In this document: positions 17,976 to 25,824 of the stretch, piece by piece | How the letters are laid out: each line of letters opens with the position of its first letter | Numbering within the stretch: the first letter of the stretch is position 1 | Assembly: GCF_019880385.1 (NCBI RefSeq) | Contig: NZ_CP082273.1 | Coordinates: forward strand, 2,976,001 to 3,040,000 | DNA length: 64,000 nt | Source: Nocardioides coralli | GTDB taxonomy: Bacteria; Actinomycetota; Actinomycetes; Propionibacteriales; Nocardioidaceae | Direction: 5' to 3' | Translations under genes and position numbers: made by a program | The notes under the pieces: generated by a model | The model's input: only the letters and a program-made list of their open reading frames with translations | Told to the model about the DNA's origin: nothing | Database searches by the model: none

Positions 17976-19181
17976 ATGAACACCGACCTCGTCCACCGCG
18001 ACGACACCCACGTGGCCACCCCGGCCCAGCTGGCGTGGCTGCGAACCCAGCTCGACGAGTGGCGCCGGGAGGGGCTGCTCGCCGACGACCAGGCCTCCGC
18101 GATCTGGGGCCGCTACCGCGTCAGCCGGCGGTTCTCGGTGGCCCGGCTGCTGCTCGCGCTCGGCGGTCTCTTCGTCGGGATCGGTCTGATCTGGCTGGTC
18201 GCCGCCAACCTCGACCAGCTCTCCCCCCTGACCCGGTTCGGCCTGATGGTCGCCATCTGGCTCACCCTGCTGTTCTCGGGCGAGCTGCTCGCCCGGCGGG
18301 CGCAGGCCGGACGGGCGCCGGTCGCGCTGGTCTTCTCGCTCCGGCTGGCGGCGGCGCTCGCGGTCGGAGCGGTCCTCTTCCAGGCGGCGCAGAGCCTCCA
18401 GGTGGCGGCGTACGAGCCGAAGCTGCTCGGCTTCTGGGCCGTGGCCGCCCTCCTGCACGCGTACGCCGCCCGGTCGCTCGGCCCGCTGCTGGTCGGCCTG
18501 GGCGCCGGCGTGGTGTGGCTGGTCTGGGAGGCCGCGTGGTCCGAACCGAGCGTGATGGGGGTGATCCTGTCCATCCTGCTGGCCGCCGTGGTCCTCCTCG
18601 GCGTGGCCGCCGTCCACAGCACCCGGATCACCCACTTCGCGCCGGCGTACCGCGAGCTCGGTGCCGCGCTGGCGCTGGTCGGGCTGTTCGTCGCGGCGCT
18701 CCCCGACATCACGACCGAGGACTTCGCCTGGACCGCGGGGCTCGTGGTCGCCGCAGTCGCCGCGGCCCTGGCCGTCGGCGCCGGCACCGCGCTCGCCCGG
18801 GGCACGCAGCGGCTCGAGCCCGTGGCGGCCGTCGCCGTCGCCGCGGTCGGCATCGGCCTCGTCCTCTGGGACCCCGACGTCGACACCAGCGCCCTGGACC
18901 TCCAGGACTGGCTCCACGCGCTGGTCAGCGTCGGGGTGTACGTCGTCGTCGCGGTCGGCGTCGCCGTCCTCGGGACGCTGCGCGACAGCTGGCGGCTGAC
19001 GGCGCTCGCCACGGCGGGGCTGGTCGTGTTCACGACCGTGCAGGCCTTCGCGGTCTTCGCGCAGATCATCCAGGGCGCGTGGCTGTTCGTGGTGCTCGGC
19101 CTGGTGTTCCTGGGCACCGGGTTCCTCTTCGACCGGGCCCGCCGTGAGCTGGCCTCCGCACTCGAGGGAGACGACCGATGA
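17976..19181 (+). CDS. DUF2157 multi-pass membrane protein
   Basis: The 401-residue protein has a soluble N terminus with the DUF2157 feature ([29 protein letters not shown]; residues 17-45) followed by about ten to twelve hydrophobic helices. The function of DUF2157 proteins is unknown. Here, as in many bacteria, the gene overlaps one for a GDYXXLXY-motif protein by 4 nt, so the two probably work together in the membrane. The ATG at 17976 follows GGAGGAGGA 11 nt upstream. Confidence 0.8.
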   Translation: MNTDLVHRDDTHVATPAQLAWLRTQLDEWRREGLLADDQASAIWGRYRVSRRFSVARLLLALGGLFVGIGLIWLVAANLDQLSPLTRFGLMVAIWLTLLFSGELLARRAQAGRAPVALVFSLRLAAALAVGAVLFQAAQSLQVAAYEPKLLGFWAVAALLHAYAARSLGPLLVGLGAGVVWLVWEAAWSEPSVMGVILSILLAAVVLLGVAAVHSTRITHFAPAYRELGAALALVGLFVAALPDITTEDFAWTAGLVVAAVAAALAVGAGTALARGTQRLEPVAAVAVAAVGIGLVLWDPDVDTSALDLQDWLHALVSVGVYVVVAVGVAVLGTLRDSWRLTALATAGLVVFTTVQAFAVFAQIIQGAWLFVVLGLVFLGTGFLFDRARRELASALEGDDR

Positions 19182-19651
19182 TCATGTCGACGACCCGGAT
19201 CGTGGCCCTGGCGGCCGCCCAGCTCGCCCTGGTGGGTGGGGCGGTCGCACCCCAGCTGATCAGCCGCACCACCGGTGAGGACTACCGCATGCGCGTGGCA
19301 CCGGTCGACCCGATCGACCCGTTCCGCGGTGCCTACGTGACCCTCGGCTACCCCGACCTCAGGCTGGGCGAGGATCGCGGGACGCGAGGCGAGGACGGCG
19401 AGGTCTACCTGACGCTGGTCGAGGAGGGTGGCTTCTGGGTCCTCGACGAGCGGACCCGCACCCGGCCCGAGGACGGCCCCTACCTCACCTGCCAGGACCG
19501 GAGCTGGGAGCTGCGCTGCGGCATCGAGTCCTTCTTCGCCCCGCAGGACGAGGCGCTCCGGCTCGAGGAGGGGCTCGCAGATGGCGGCGTCGCCACGGTG
19601 CGCATCGACGACCGGGGCGTGGGCACCGTGATGGCGGTCGACGGCGAGTGA
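19178..19651 (+). CDS. GDYXXLXY-domain membrane-anchored protein
   Basis: The 157-residue protein has an N-terminal hydrophobic anchor (RIVALAAAQLALVGGAVAPQLI) and an outer domain with the family signature PFRGAYVTLGYPDLRL (about residues 47-62). Two Cys (LTCQDRSWELRCG) could form a disulfide. The family is nearly always encoded with DUF2157 proteins; its biochemical role is unknown. Its ATG overlaps the DUF2157 stop by 4 nt. Confidence 0.8.
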   Translation: MIMSTTRIVALAAAQLALVGGAVAPQLISRTTGEDYRMRVAPVDPIDPFRGAYVTLGYPDLRLGEDRGTRGEDGEVYLTLVEEGGFWVLDERTRTRPEDGPYLTCQDRSWELRCGIESFFAPQDEALRLEEGLADGGVATVRIDDRGVGTVMAVDGE

Positions 19652-19670
19652 GCCGTCACCGGCCGGGCGA

Positions 19671-21116
19671 TCAGCTGGGGAGCTGGATGAGCTTGATGCC
19701 GCCGCTCGCAGAGGTGATCGCCGTGACGAACACCGACGCCATGTCGTCGCCGCTGGCGGCACAGAAGAAGAAGTCGCCGTCGCTGTTCTCGATCGCCCGC
19801 TGGGCGACGTTGCTGCAGGCGTTGTCGGCGTCGCTCGGAGCGCCGCTCGGGTCGACCGACGCGGAAGCCGCGAGGGTGCCGGTCACGGTCGGTCCGCTGC
19901 TGCCCTCGCACCGTTGGGTGGTCAGGTTGTAGGCGACCGTGATGACCAGGACGTTCTGCGCCTTGGCCCGGGTGGCCACGTCGCGCAGGTTGTTGCAGGC
20001 GTCGTCGCCGTCGCCGTCACCGGGGTAGCTCGCGTTGTTGAGGTCGGTGCTGCCTCCGGAGAACTTCTCGTTGGGCTGCCCGTCGGTCTGGAAGATGATG
20101 ACCTTCCGCGGCGTGCCCGAACGCGCGGGCAGGCTGCTCAGGTTGTTGGCGTCCTTGCCGAGGAGGTAGCGCGCGGCCCCCTTCATCGGCGCGGCGAGGT
20201 GCGTGCCCGTGCTCGAGGCGCGGGTGAGGCAGGTGACGGCCTTGACCAGGTTGCTGTTGTTGTTCACCACGCCGGGGGCGCTCTGGTAGTCGTTGTGGAA
20301 CGGGAGGCTCATCCACTTCCAGCTGGTCCCGCTGGAGGACAGCGACCCGCTGTAGGGGTCGGTGCGGCAGACAGGATCGCTGGCCGCCGAGGTCCGGGCC
20401 GGGCCGATCGTGCCCAGCGAGACGTACTGCTGGGCCGGCGTCATCACCGAGAACATGCTCTTGATGCCGGCGATCATGGAGTTCTTGTCGGCCGAGCTCA
20501 TCGAGCCGGTGCGGTCGGCCACCACCGCGACGTCCATCGGGTTGGGCGCACCTGTGCCGCACGAGCCCTTGCACGCCGTGCTCACGACGACGCCCGTGCT
20601 GCCCTCGTCGTAGCCGAGCACCGGCGCGAAGGCGAACGGCACGTCCTTGGAGTCCGCCACCCGCAGGGTGTTGCACGTGTCGCCCTGGGCGGGGACGCAG
20701 GGGATGGCACAGATGGAGTCGTCGCAGACCAGGCCGGGATAGGTGATGGCGGTGTAGGGCGCAGGTCCCGGGTTGCAGGACGAGGGGATGTGGGCGACGT
20801 TGACGGTCGGGGGCGTCCCCACGGAGCCCACCACGCACCACAGGTCGGCCACCGGGTTCGCCGTGGGGTCGTTGGCCTTGGCCATGGCCACGGCCGCAGC
20901 AGCGGCCCCGGCCCCGTTGTCGGGCAGCTCGTAGGCGCCGGCGTGGGCGGCGGTGTCCATCGTGTCGCGCAGCGACTGCTTCTTCGCGACCTGGTGGGCG
21001 ATGTCGACGCCCATGGCCGCCATGCCGAGCAGCACCACGGCCAGCACGGCGACGATGAGGGCGACCGCGCCGCGCTCCTGGCCACGCCGCGCTGCGCGGC
21101 GTACGACGCGCTTCAC
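19671..21116 (-). CDS. TadG-like pilus-assembly protein with VWA domain
   Basis: The 481-residue protein starts with the TadG/Flp N-terminal anchor (RGQERGAVALIVAVLAVVLLGMAAMGVDIAHQVAKKQSLRDTMDTAAHAGAYEL). The mature part is outside the cell and rich in paired Cys. From about residue 215 it carries a VWA domain whose MIDAS reads D-R-T-G-S-M-S (Thr for the first Ser). A C-terminal Cys-containing part (DNACSNVAQRAIEN; FFFCAASGDDM) follows. The GTG at 21116 overlaps the TadE-like stop (GTGA). No secretion ATPase or Flp pilin is encoded nearby, so the machinery must be elsewhere. Confidence 0.8.
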   Translation of the reverse strand: MKRVVRRAARRGQERGAVALIVAVLAVVLLGMAAMGVDIAHQVAKKQSLRDTMDTAAHAGAYELPDNGAGAAAAAVAMAKANDPTANPVADLWCVVGSVGTPPTVNVAHIPSSCNPGPAPYTAITYPGLVCDDSICAIPCVPAQGDTCNTLRVADSKDVPFAFAPVLGYDEGSTGVVVSTACKGSCGTGAPNPMDVAVVADRTGSMSSADKNSMIAGIKSMFSVMTPAQQYVSLGTIGPARTSAASDPVCRTDPYSGSLSSSGTSWKWMSLPFHNDYQSAPGVVNNNSNLVKAVTCLTRASSTGTHLAAPMKGAARYLLGKDANNLSSLPARSGTPRKVIIFQTDGQPNEKFSGGSTDLNNASYPGDGDGDDACNNLRDVATRAKAQNVLVITVAYNLTTQRCEGSSGPTVTGTLAASASVDPSGAPSDADNACSNVAQRAIENSDGDFFFCAASGDDMASVFVTAITSASGGIKLIQLPS

Positions 21117-21523
21117 TCGATCCTCATCTCGGCGGTCCGCGAGAGGTTGATCGAGTCGGCGAAGATCGCCGCGACCGGCGTGATCATGTCGTGGACGTAG
21201 GTGATGGTCACCACCGCGGTGCCCCCGCTGTCGGCGTCGGTGTCGTAGCTCCCGCAGTTCGAGCCGTCCGCCTTGCGGCACGTGACCGTGACGCTCGTGC
21301 CCGGGATCCCGTTCAGCGCCTGGGTTGCGGTCGCCGAGACCTCGGCCTCGGTGCCGTTCAGGCTCGCGACCCGGGCGGCGTCCCGCGCCGCGTTGTTGAC
21401 GACCGACACCCGGTTGATCAGGTAGCCGAAGTCGATGATGCCGAAGACCAGCATGATCAGCAGCGGCACGACGAGGGCGAACTCGACGGCGGCGGCTCCC
21501 CGGTCCCGCGCTTGACGACGCAT
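21113..21523 (-). CDS. TadE-like protein
   Basis: The 136-residue protein has the TadE signature DRGAAAVEFALVVPLLIMLVFGIIDFGYLIN at residues 6-36 (Gly/Glu of a prepilin-like motif and one transmembrane helix) and a short outer domain with a Cys pair (VTCRKADGSNCGSY). It is a minor pseudopilin-like part of Tad/Flp systems. The ATG at 21523 directly precedes the conserved region; an in-frame ATG at 21544 is possible. It is translationally coupled to the TadG-like gene. Confidence 0.8.
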   Translation of the reverse strand: MRRQARDRGAAAVEFALVVPLLIMLVFGIIDFGYLINRVSVVNNAARDAARVASLNGTEAEVSATATQALNGIPGTSVTVTCRKADGSNCGSYDTDADSGGTAVVTITYVHDMITPVAAIFADSINLSRTAEMRIE

Positions 21524-21590
21524 ACGGGCCTCACTCCCCAACATGACCCCACGTCCGGGCACCCACGGCCCGGACAATCCCCACCCCGAG

Positions 21591-21653
21591 AATCCCCAGA
21601 CCCATCAGTAAAGCCACCCGACGCCGCGGACGCCCGGTTTCCGGGGATTCTTT
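21591..21653 (-). promoter_or_regulatory. upstream region of tadE-tadG with inverted repeat
   Basis: GAATCCCC (from 21591) and GGGGATTC (ending 21653) form an inverted repeat across the gene-free stretch before the TadE-like gene. On the minus strand TTTACTGAT inside it could serve as a -10 region. The role is inferred only from position. Confidence 0.3.
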
Positions 21654-21663
21654 ACGCAGCCGT

Positions 21664-22479
21664 CTAGTCGGTTTGGCGGGGCGCGACGAACCACGTCTCG
21701 ACCGCCAGCCCGTCGACAACGACGGGCTTCCCGCGGCTGCGGACGACGACCCGGATCCGTCCGTTGTGGACGCCCGCGAAGCTCGCCAGCGGGATCACCC
21801 GCCGGGTGCGGCGCGAGGGCGCCTGCAGGTCGAACTCCCCCAGTCGCCGCCCGCCGAGGAAGGCCGTGACAGAGCCCGCCCGCGGGCCCACCGAGGCCAC
21901 GAGGGCGAGGGCGCGTACGTCGATGCCCGGGGTGCTGAGCGTCGCACCGCGCCTGGTCGCTCGCAGCAGCGTCCCCCGGTAGGCGGCCGGCTGGCGGCCG
22001 CGCCGCCACCCGGATCCGACGTCCAGGTGCCGGTCGTCGAGGGGGACGGTCCAGAAGCGCGCCGCCGGGCTGGGGTCCTCGCCACCGTCGGGATCCCGTG
22101 CGGCGACGGTGAAGCCGTGGGTGCCCGGCCCGAGGCCGGACAGACGCAGCTCCCCGTCCTCGCACGGCACGGCGCGACGGTCGAGCGTGCAGCGCGTCGG
22201 GAGCCCCTCAGGCGTGCTCGCCCAGGTGAAGCGGGAGCTGCGGCGTGGCACGACGCCGCGCGGCCGGGGTCCCCGGGTGATCCGGGTCTCGGGTGGGGGG
22301 ACGGTGCCGGCGGCCGGGGGCACCCAGGCGACCGTGGCCCGCTGCTCCCCCGCGGCGGCGGTCACGCCGGTGGGTGCCTCCGGCTGCGACGGTGCTGAGG
22401 TGCTCACCGCTCCCGGGGTGAGGACGCCCTGGCCGAGTACGAGCACCGTCGCCACGAGGGCGTGGGTCCGGTGCGGCAC
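21664..22479 (-). CDS. secreted protein with fibronectin-III-like and beta-rich C-terminal regions
   Basis: The 271-residue protein has a signal peptide (HALVATVLVLGQGVLTPGAVSTSA), an FN3-like part (about 25-125, EAPTGVTAAAGEQRATVAWVPPA at the start, one Cys pair TRCTLDRRAVPCEDGE) and a C-terminal beta-rich region (SGWRRGRQPAAYRGTLLRAT... FAGVHNGRIRVVVRSRG). This region is common in secreted Nocardioides proteins of unknown role. The GTG at 22479 places the signal peptide at the N terminus; the longer frame adds nine residues without a ribosome-binding site. Confidence 0.65.
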   Translation of the reverse strand: MPHRTHALVATVLVLGQGVLTPGAVSTSAPSQPEAPTGVTAAAGEQRATVAWVPPAAGTVPPPETRITRGPRPRGVVPRRSSRFTWASTPEGLPTRCTLDRRAVPCEDGELRLSGLGPGTHGFTVAARDPDGGEDPSPAARFWTVPLDDRHLDVGSGWRRGRQPAAYRGTLLRATRRGATLSTPGIDVRALALVASVGPRAGSVTAFLGGRRLGEFDLQAPSRRTRRVIPLASFAGVHNGRIRVVVRSRGKPVVVDGLAVETWFVAPRQTD

Positions 22480-22554
22480 GGGGTCATGGTGCCACCGCAG
22501 CCGCACCGCCGGGGCCGATTCGAGGGATCGGGTCCGGTCCCTGCGGATGGCTGC

Positions 22555-22833
22555 TCAGCAGCCGCCCGCGACCGCCGGGATCACCGAGACCTGGGTGCCG
22601 TCGGGGGTGGGTGTGGCGAGGTTGTCGAGGAAGCGGACGTCGTCGTTCCCGACGTACACGTTGACGAAACGACGCAGCTCGCCGGTCTCGTCCACGATGC
22701 GACCCCGGATGCCGGCATAGCTGCCCTCGAGGTCGTCGAGCACCTCGGCGAGGGTGGTGCCGCTCGCGCTCACCTCGGACTCGCCGCCGGTGTAGGTGCG
22801 CAGGATGGTCGGGATCCGGACCTGGACGCTCAT
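22555..22833 (-). CDS. MoaD/ThiS-like sulfur carrier protein ending Gly-Gly-Cys
   Basis: The 92-residue beta-grasp protein matches CysO/MoaD-type carriers: VRIPTILRTYTGGESEV at the N terminus, RFVNVYVGNDDVRFLDNLATPTPDGTQVSVIPAVAGG at the end. The terminal residues are Gly-Gly-Cys, so one residue follows the Gly-Gly that normally becomes the thiocarboxylate; a protease would have to remove it, as in the ThiS/HcyS and QbsE systems. The gene follows the threonine-synthase-like gene by 23 nt, with AGAGGAGA before the ATG, and should share its SAM riboswitch. This points to a sulfur donor for homocysteine synthesis. Confidence 0.85.
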   Translation of the reverse strand: MSVQVRIPTILRTYTGGESEVSASGTTLAEVLDDLEGSYAGIRGRIVDETGELRRFVNVYVGNDDVRFLDNLATPTPDGTQVSVIPAVAGGC

Positions 22834-22856
22834 GGGTCTCCTCTCTCCCAGGGTGG

Positions 22857-24137
22857 TCAGCCGGTGAGGCCGGTGGCGGCAAAGGCGTCGTAGGAGGGCT
22901 CGATGGTGGCCGCCGCCCCGACCCGGTCGGCGACGGCGTCGAGCGTCTTCAGGCCCATCCCGGTGTTGATGACGACCGTCTCGAGGTCGGGGTCGAGCCG
23001 GCCGGTCGCGACCAGCTTGCGCAGCACACCCACCGTCGTCCCACCGGCGGTCTCGGTGAAGATGCCCTCGGTGCGGGCCAGGAGCAGGATCCCCTCGCGG
23101 ACCTCGTCGTCGCTGACGTCCTCGACCGCACCGCCGGTACGTCGGCAGATGTCGAGCACGTAGACGCCGTCGGCGGGGTTGCCGATCGCGAGGCTCTTGG
23201 CGATCGTGTCCGGCCGCACCGGGCGGACCGCGTCCGTACCGGACTTGAACGCGGTGCTGACCGGCGAGCAGCCGGTCGCCTGGGCACCGAAGATCCGGTA
23301 CGGCTTGTCCTCGACCAGACCCAGCTCGACCAGCTCGCGGAACGCCTTGTCGACCTTGGTGAGCTGGGAGCCGGAGGCGACCGGGATGACGACCTGGTCG
23401 GGCAGTCGCCAGCCGAGCTGCTCGGCGATCTCGTAGCCGAGGGTCTTGGAGCCCTCGGCGTAGTAGGGCCGCACGTTGACGTTGACGAACGCCCACCCCT
23501 CCTCCTCGCCGGCGATCTCGGAGGCGAGCCGGTTCACGTCGTCGTAGCTGCCGTTCACCGCCACCAGGCGGTCGGTGTAGACGGCGGAGTTGACCTGCTT
23601 GGGGTGCTCGAGGTTGCTGGGGATGAAGACGACCGTCCGGATGCCGGCGCGGGCCCCGGCGGCGGCCACGGCGTTGGCGAGGTTGCCGGTGCTGGGACAG
23701 GCGAAGACGCTGGCGTGCAGCTCCCGGGCGGCGCTGAGCGCGCAGGCGACCACGCGGTCCTTGAAGGAGTTGGTGGGGTTCGTCGAGTCGTCCTTGACCC
23801 ACAGCCGGGTCAGGCCGAGCTCCCGGGCGAGGTTGTCGGCGCGCAGCAGCCGGGTGAAGCCGGGCTCGGTGTTGGGGCTCTGCTCGATGTCGTCGGGGAC
23901 CGGCAGCAGCGCCTTGTAGCGCCAGATGTTGCGGGGCCCGGCCTCGATCTGCTCGCGCGTCACCGTCGGGAAGTCGTAGGCCACCTCCAGCGGGCCGAAG
24001 CACTCCGGACAGGCGTAGTGGGGGCCGAGCGGCGCCTGGTGCCCGCACTCGCGGCAGGACAGGGTCCGGGCGTGGCCGAAGGCGCCCTCCCGGGTCGGGG
24101 TGGTGGGGTCGGCGACCGGTCGGGTCGTCAGGCTCAC
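22857..24137 (-). CDS. threonine-synthase-like PLP enzyme, probably a carrier-dependent homocysteine synthase
   Basis: The 426-residue fold-type II PLP protein has an N-terminal zinc-ribbon-like Cys motif (CRECGHQAPLGPHYACPECF, about 25-45). The PLP-lysine segment is NPTNSFKDRVVACAL (Lys near residue 115), where ordinary threonine synthases read NPTGSFKDRGM. The phosphate-binding AGGTTVG motif comes late. It would act on O-phosphohomoserine. A SAM riboswitch upstream and a co-transcribed MoaD-like carrier suggest that it makes homocysteine for methionine, like the MetM/MetO pair reported from Streptomyces (from memory), not threonine. The GTG at 24137 is set by GAGGAGG 6 nt upstream. Annotation pipelines will call it thrC; a bifunctional role cannot be excluded. 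Confidence 0.8.
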   Translation of the reverse strand: MSLTTRPVADPTTPTREGAFGHARTLSCRECGHQAPLGPHYACPECFGPLEVAYDFPTVTREQIEAGPRNIWRYKALLPVPDDIEQSPNTEPGFTRLLRADNLARELGLTRLWVKDDSTNPTNSFKDRVVACALSAARELHASVFACPSTGNLANAVAAAGARAGIRTVVFIPSNLEHPKQVNSAVYTDRLVAVNGSYDDVNRLASEIAGEEEGWAFVNVNVRPYYAEGSKTLGYEIAEQLGWRLPDQVVIPVASGSQLTKVDKAFRELVELGLVEDKPYRIFGAQATGCSPVSTAFKSGTDAVRPVRPDTIAKSLAIGNPADGVYVLDICRRTGGAVEDVSDDEVREGILLLARTEGIFTETAGGTTVGVLRKLVATGRLDPDLETVVINTGMGLKTLDAVADRVGAAATIEPSYDAFAATGLTG

Positions 24138-24150
24138 GGGGATCCTCCTC

Positions 24151-24274
24151 CTCATCTTCCCCGCGGCGACTCTCGCCGTGGGCCGGACTTGGCACCGTCT
24201 CCACTGCCGGTCGGAGCTGGCGGTGGCGGTTGCCGGGACGTCAACGGGCCGTTCCCTCGGTCCCTCTCGATGAG
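24151..24274 (-). ncRNA. SAM-I (S-box) riboswitch
   Basis: Read on the minus strand it has all S-box landmarks: 5' P1 strand CTCATC (24274-24269), GAGAG and the GAGGGAA...GGCCCGTTGA core, CCCGGCAACC, then ACGGTGCCAAGTCCGGCC (P3 and core), the P4 hairpin GGCGAGAGTCGCC, and the 3' P1 strand GATGAG (24156-24151). The ribosome-binding site GAGGAGG (24150-24144) directly abuts P1 and the GTG follows at 24137. SAM binding therefore probably blocks translation initiation, with no separate terminator. It controls the threonine-synthase-like and MoaD-like genes. Confidence 0.93.
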
Positions 24275-24354
24275 CTGGTCACGACCCTACGGCGGATGTC
24301 TCAGCATCCGTACGACGGTCCCGCATGCTGGATGGGCGCTCCAGCGGTCGATCG

Positions 24355-24428
24355 CGGGTAACGCAACGGCGGTGCTGCTCCCGGCACGTTGCGGCGTACC
24401 GGGAGCGGCACGGACGTTGCGTTACCCG
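24355..24428 (-). terminator. large compound hairpin covering the otsB stop codon
   Basis: Perfect 13-nt arms (24355-24367 and 24416-24428, CGGGTAACGCAAC and its complement) enclose a second stem (GCTCCCGG 24377-24384 with CCGGGAGC 24399-24406). The otsB TAA lies inside the outer arm. It may end otsB transcription before the riboswitch promoter, or be a dispersed intergenic palindrome. Confidence 0.6.
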
Positions 24429-25270
24429 GAGATCTCCGCAGTGGCGCGGCGGGTCAGGTCGCGGAGCAGGTCGAGGACCCCGTCGGGACCGTCGACGACG
24501 ACGTCGGCCCGGTCGGCCAGCGCCGACTCCTCATCGGAAAGCGAGCACACGAGCAGGGTCGGCATGCCCTCCGCGCGCAGCTTCTCGACCGCGGCGAAGG
24601 CCTCGAGGTCACCGAGGTCGTCACCGGCGAAGAGGAAGCCGCCCGCGTCCAGCTCCCCCACCAGGGTCTCGACGGCGTGACCCTTGGTCATGCCCGAGGA
24701 GCGGACCTCCACCACGTTGCGCCCCGGCTCGACCACGAGACCGTGCGCCTCCGCGAGCTCCCGCATCGCCGGCAGCAGCCGCTCCCGGGCACCGGCCGGG
24801 TCGGGGAGCCGCCGGGTGTGCACCGCCACCGCGAGGCCCTTCTCCTCCACGTGCGCCTCGGCGGCGTCGGCTCGGCGGAGCAGACCCGGCAGCTCGCGCT
24901 GGAAGGTCGCCAGGCCGTGCGGCGGTCGTGGGGAGATCACCCGACGCTGTGTCGAGGACCAGCGCTCGTTGCCGTACTGGCCGAAGACGAACAGCTCGCG
25001 CCCGTGCTCCCCCATCTCGGCGCCGAGGTTGTCGAGGTCACCCAGCGCCAGCGCCTGTCGGGCGGGTCGGCCCGTGATCACCGCGATCGCGCGGACGACC
25101 TCCGCGAGGTCGGCCAGCACGGACGCCGCACCGGGGTGGATGTGGGCCTGGGACGGGTCCTCGACGATCGGGGAGAGGACGCCGTCGAAGTCGAGCCCGA
25201 CCACGGTGGCGGCCAGGGCGCCGCCGAGGTCGGCGTAGCGCTGCTCGGCCTCCGGCGACGTGAACTCCAC
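24422..25270 (-). CDS. otsB: trehalose-6-phosphate phosphatase OtsB
   Basis: The 282-residue HAD-superfamily enzyme has the nucleophile motif GLDFDGVLSPIVEDP (Asp near residue 27), motif II VITGRPARQA, the lysine in SSGMTKGHAVETL and the metal-binding FAGDDLGDLEAFAAV. It dephosphorylates trehalose-6-phosphate, the product of OtsA (27276-28709, opposite strand). It starts with GTG at 25270. Trehalose is a compatible solute and stress protectant, which fits the osmoprotectant transporter at the start of the window. Confidence 0.93.
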   Translation of the reverse strand: MEFTSPEAEQRYADLGGALAATVVGLDFDGVLSPIVEDPSQAHIHPGAASVLADLAEVVRAIAVITGRPARQALALGDLDNLGAEMGEHGRELFVFGQYGNERWSSTQRRVISPRPPHGLATFQRELPGLLRRADAAEAHVEEKGLAVAVHTRRLPDPAGARERLLPAMRELAEAHGLVVEPGRNVVEVRSSGMTKGHAVETLVGELDAGGFLFAGDDLGDLEAFAAVEKLRAEGMPTLLVCSLSDEESALADRADVVVDGPDGVLDLLRDLTRRATAEISG

Positions 25271-25311
25271 CGTCCCATCTCACCACGGCTCGACCCGGGG
25301 GGAAGGGTCGG

Positions 25312-25824
25312 TCAGGCAGCATCCCCGGTCAGCACGACGGTCAGCCGGTCGAGGCGCATCGAGTCGATCGCCGGTACGACGCGCTTGATGCCGAGGTCGA
25401 GGGCCAGCAGCTTGCCGGCCGCCTCGAGCCGCGCGGGGTAGTAGACGGTGGAGGCGGTGACGGTGCCGTACCAGTTGTCCGAGCCGACGACCTGCCAGCC
25501 GACCTCGGTGGCGGTACCGGCGTAGCGGCCGGCCAGACCGGTGATCCCGGAGTTGTTGTAGACCTCGACGTAGACGTCGCCCCGGACGACCTGGGGCCGG
25601 ATCTTCTCGGGCTTGGCCGAGGGCAGCTGCTGGGTCGGGGTCGGGGAGGCCTTGCCGGCGTCGGGCTGGGCGACAGGCGTGACCTCGCGCTCGGTGGGCT
25701 CCTGGCCCTGGGTCGCGACGAAGGCGACGCCGGCCATGGCCACGGCGATGATGCTGAGGATCGCGACCGGGGAGGGGAAGGCGACGCCGCGCTGGCTGCG
25801 CGACTTCGGCGGCCGCACCGTCAC
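25312..25824 (-). CDS. LytR C-terminal-domain membrane protein
   Basis: The 170-residue protein has one N-terminal transmembrane helix (FPSPVAILSIIAVAMAGVAFVATQG), a Pro/Thr/Gln-rich linker and a LytR_C domain from about residue 80 (VYVEVYNNSGITGLAGRYAGTATEVGWQVVGSDNWYGTVTASTVYYPARLEAAGKLLA). The domain is known as the C-terminal module of LytR-Cps2A-Psr wall-polymer ligases; stand-alone versions are common in actinobacteria, role undefined. The GTG at 25824 overlaps the DUF3263 stop (GTGA). Confidence 0.8.
   Translation of the reverse strand: MTVRPPKSRSQRGVAFPSPVAILSIIAVAMAGVAFVATQGQEPTEREVTPVAQPDAGKASPTPTQQLPSAKPEKIRPQVVRGDVYVEVYNNSGITGLAGRYAGTATEVGWQVVGSDNWYGTVTASTVYYPARLEAAGKLLALDLGIKRVVPAIDSMRLDRLTVVLTGDAA

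Noticed and set aside
21531..21719. Small 62-residue minus-strand protein with one hydrophobic stretch
   Set aside because: It has no ribosome-binding site or -10 hexamer near its start and overlaps the end of the secreted-protein gene and the tadE leader.
24355..24428. Insertion-sequence end or attachment site
   Set aside because: No transposase or integrase is near, and no target-site duplication is visible.
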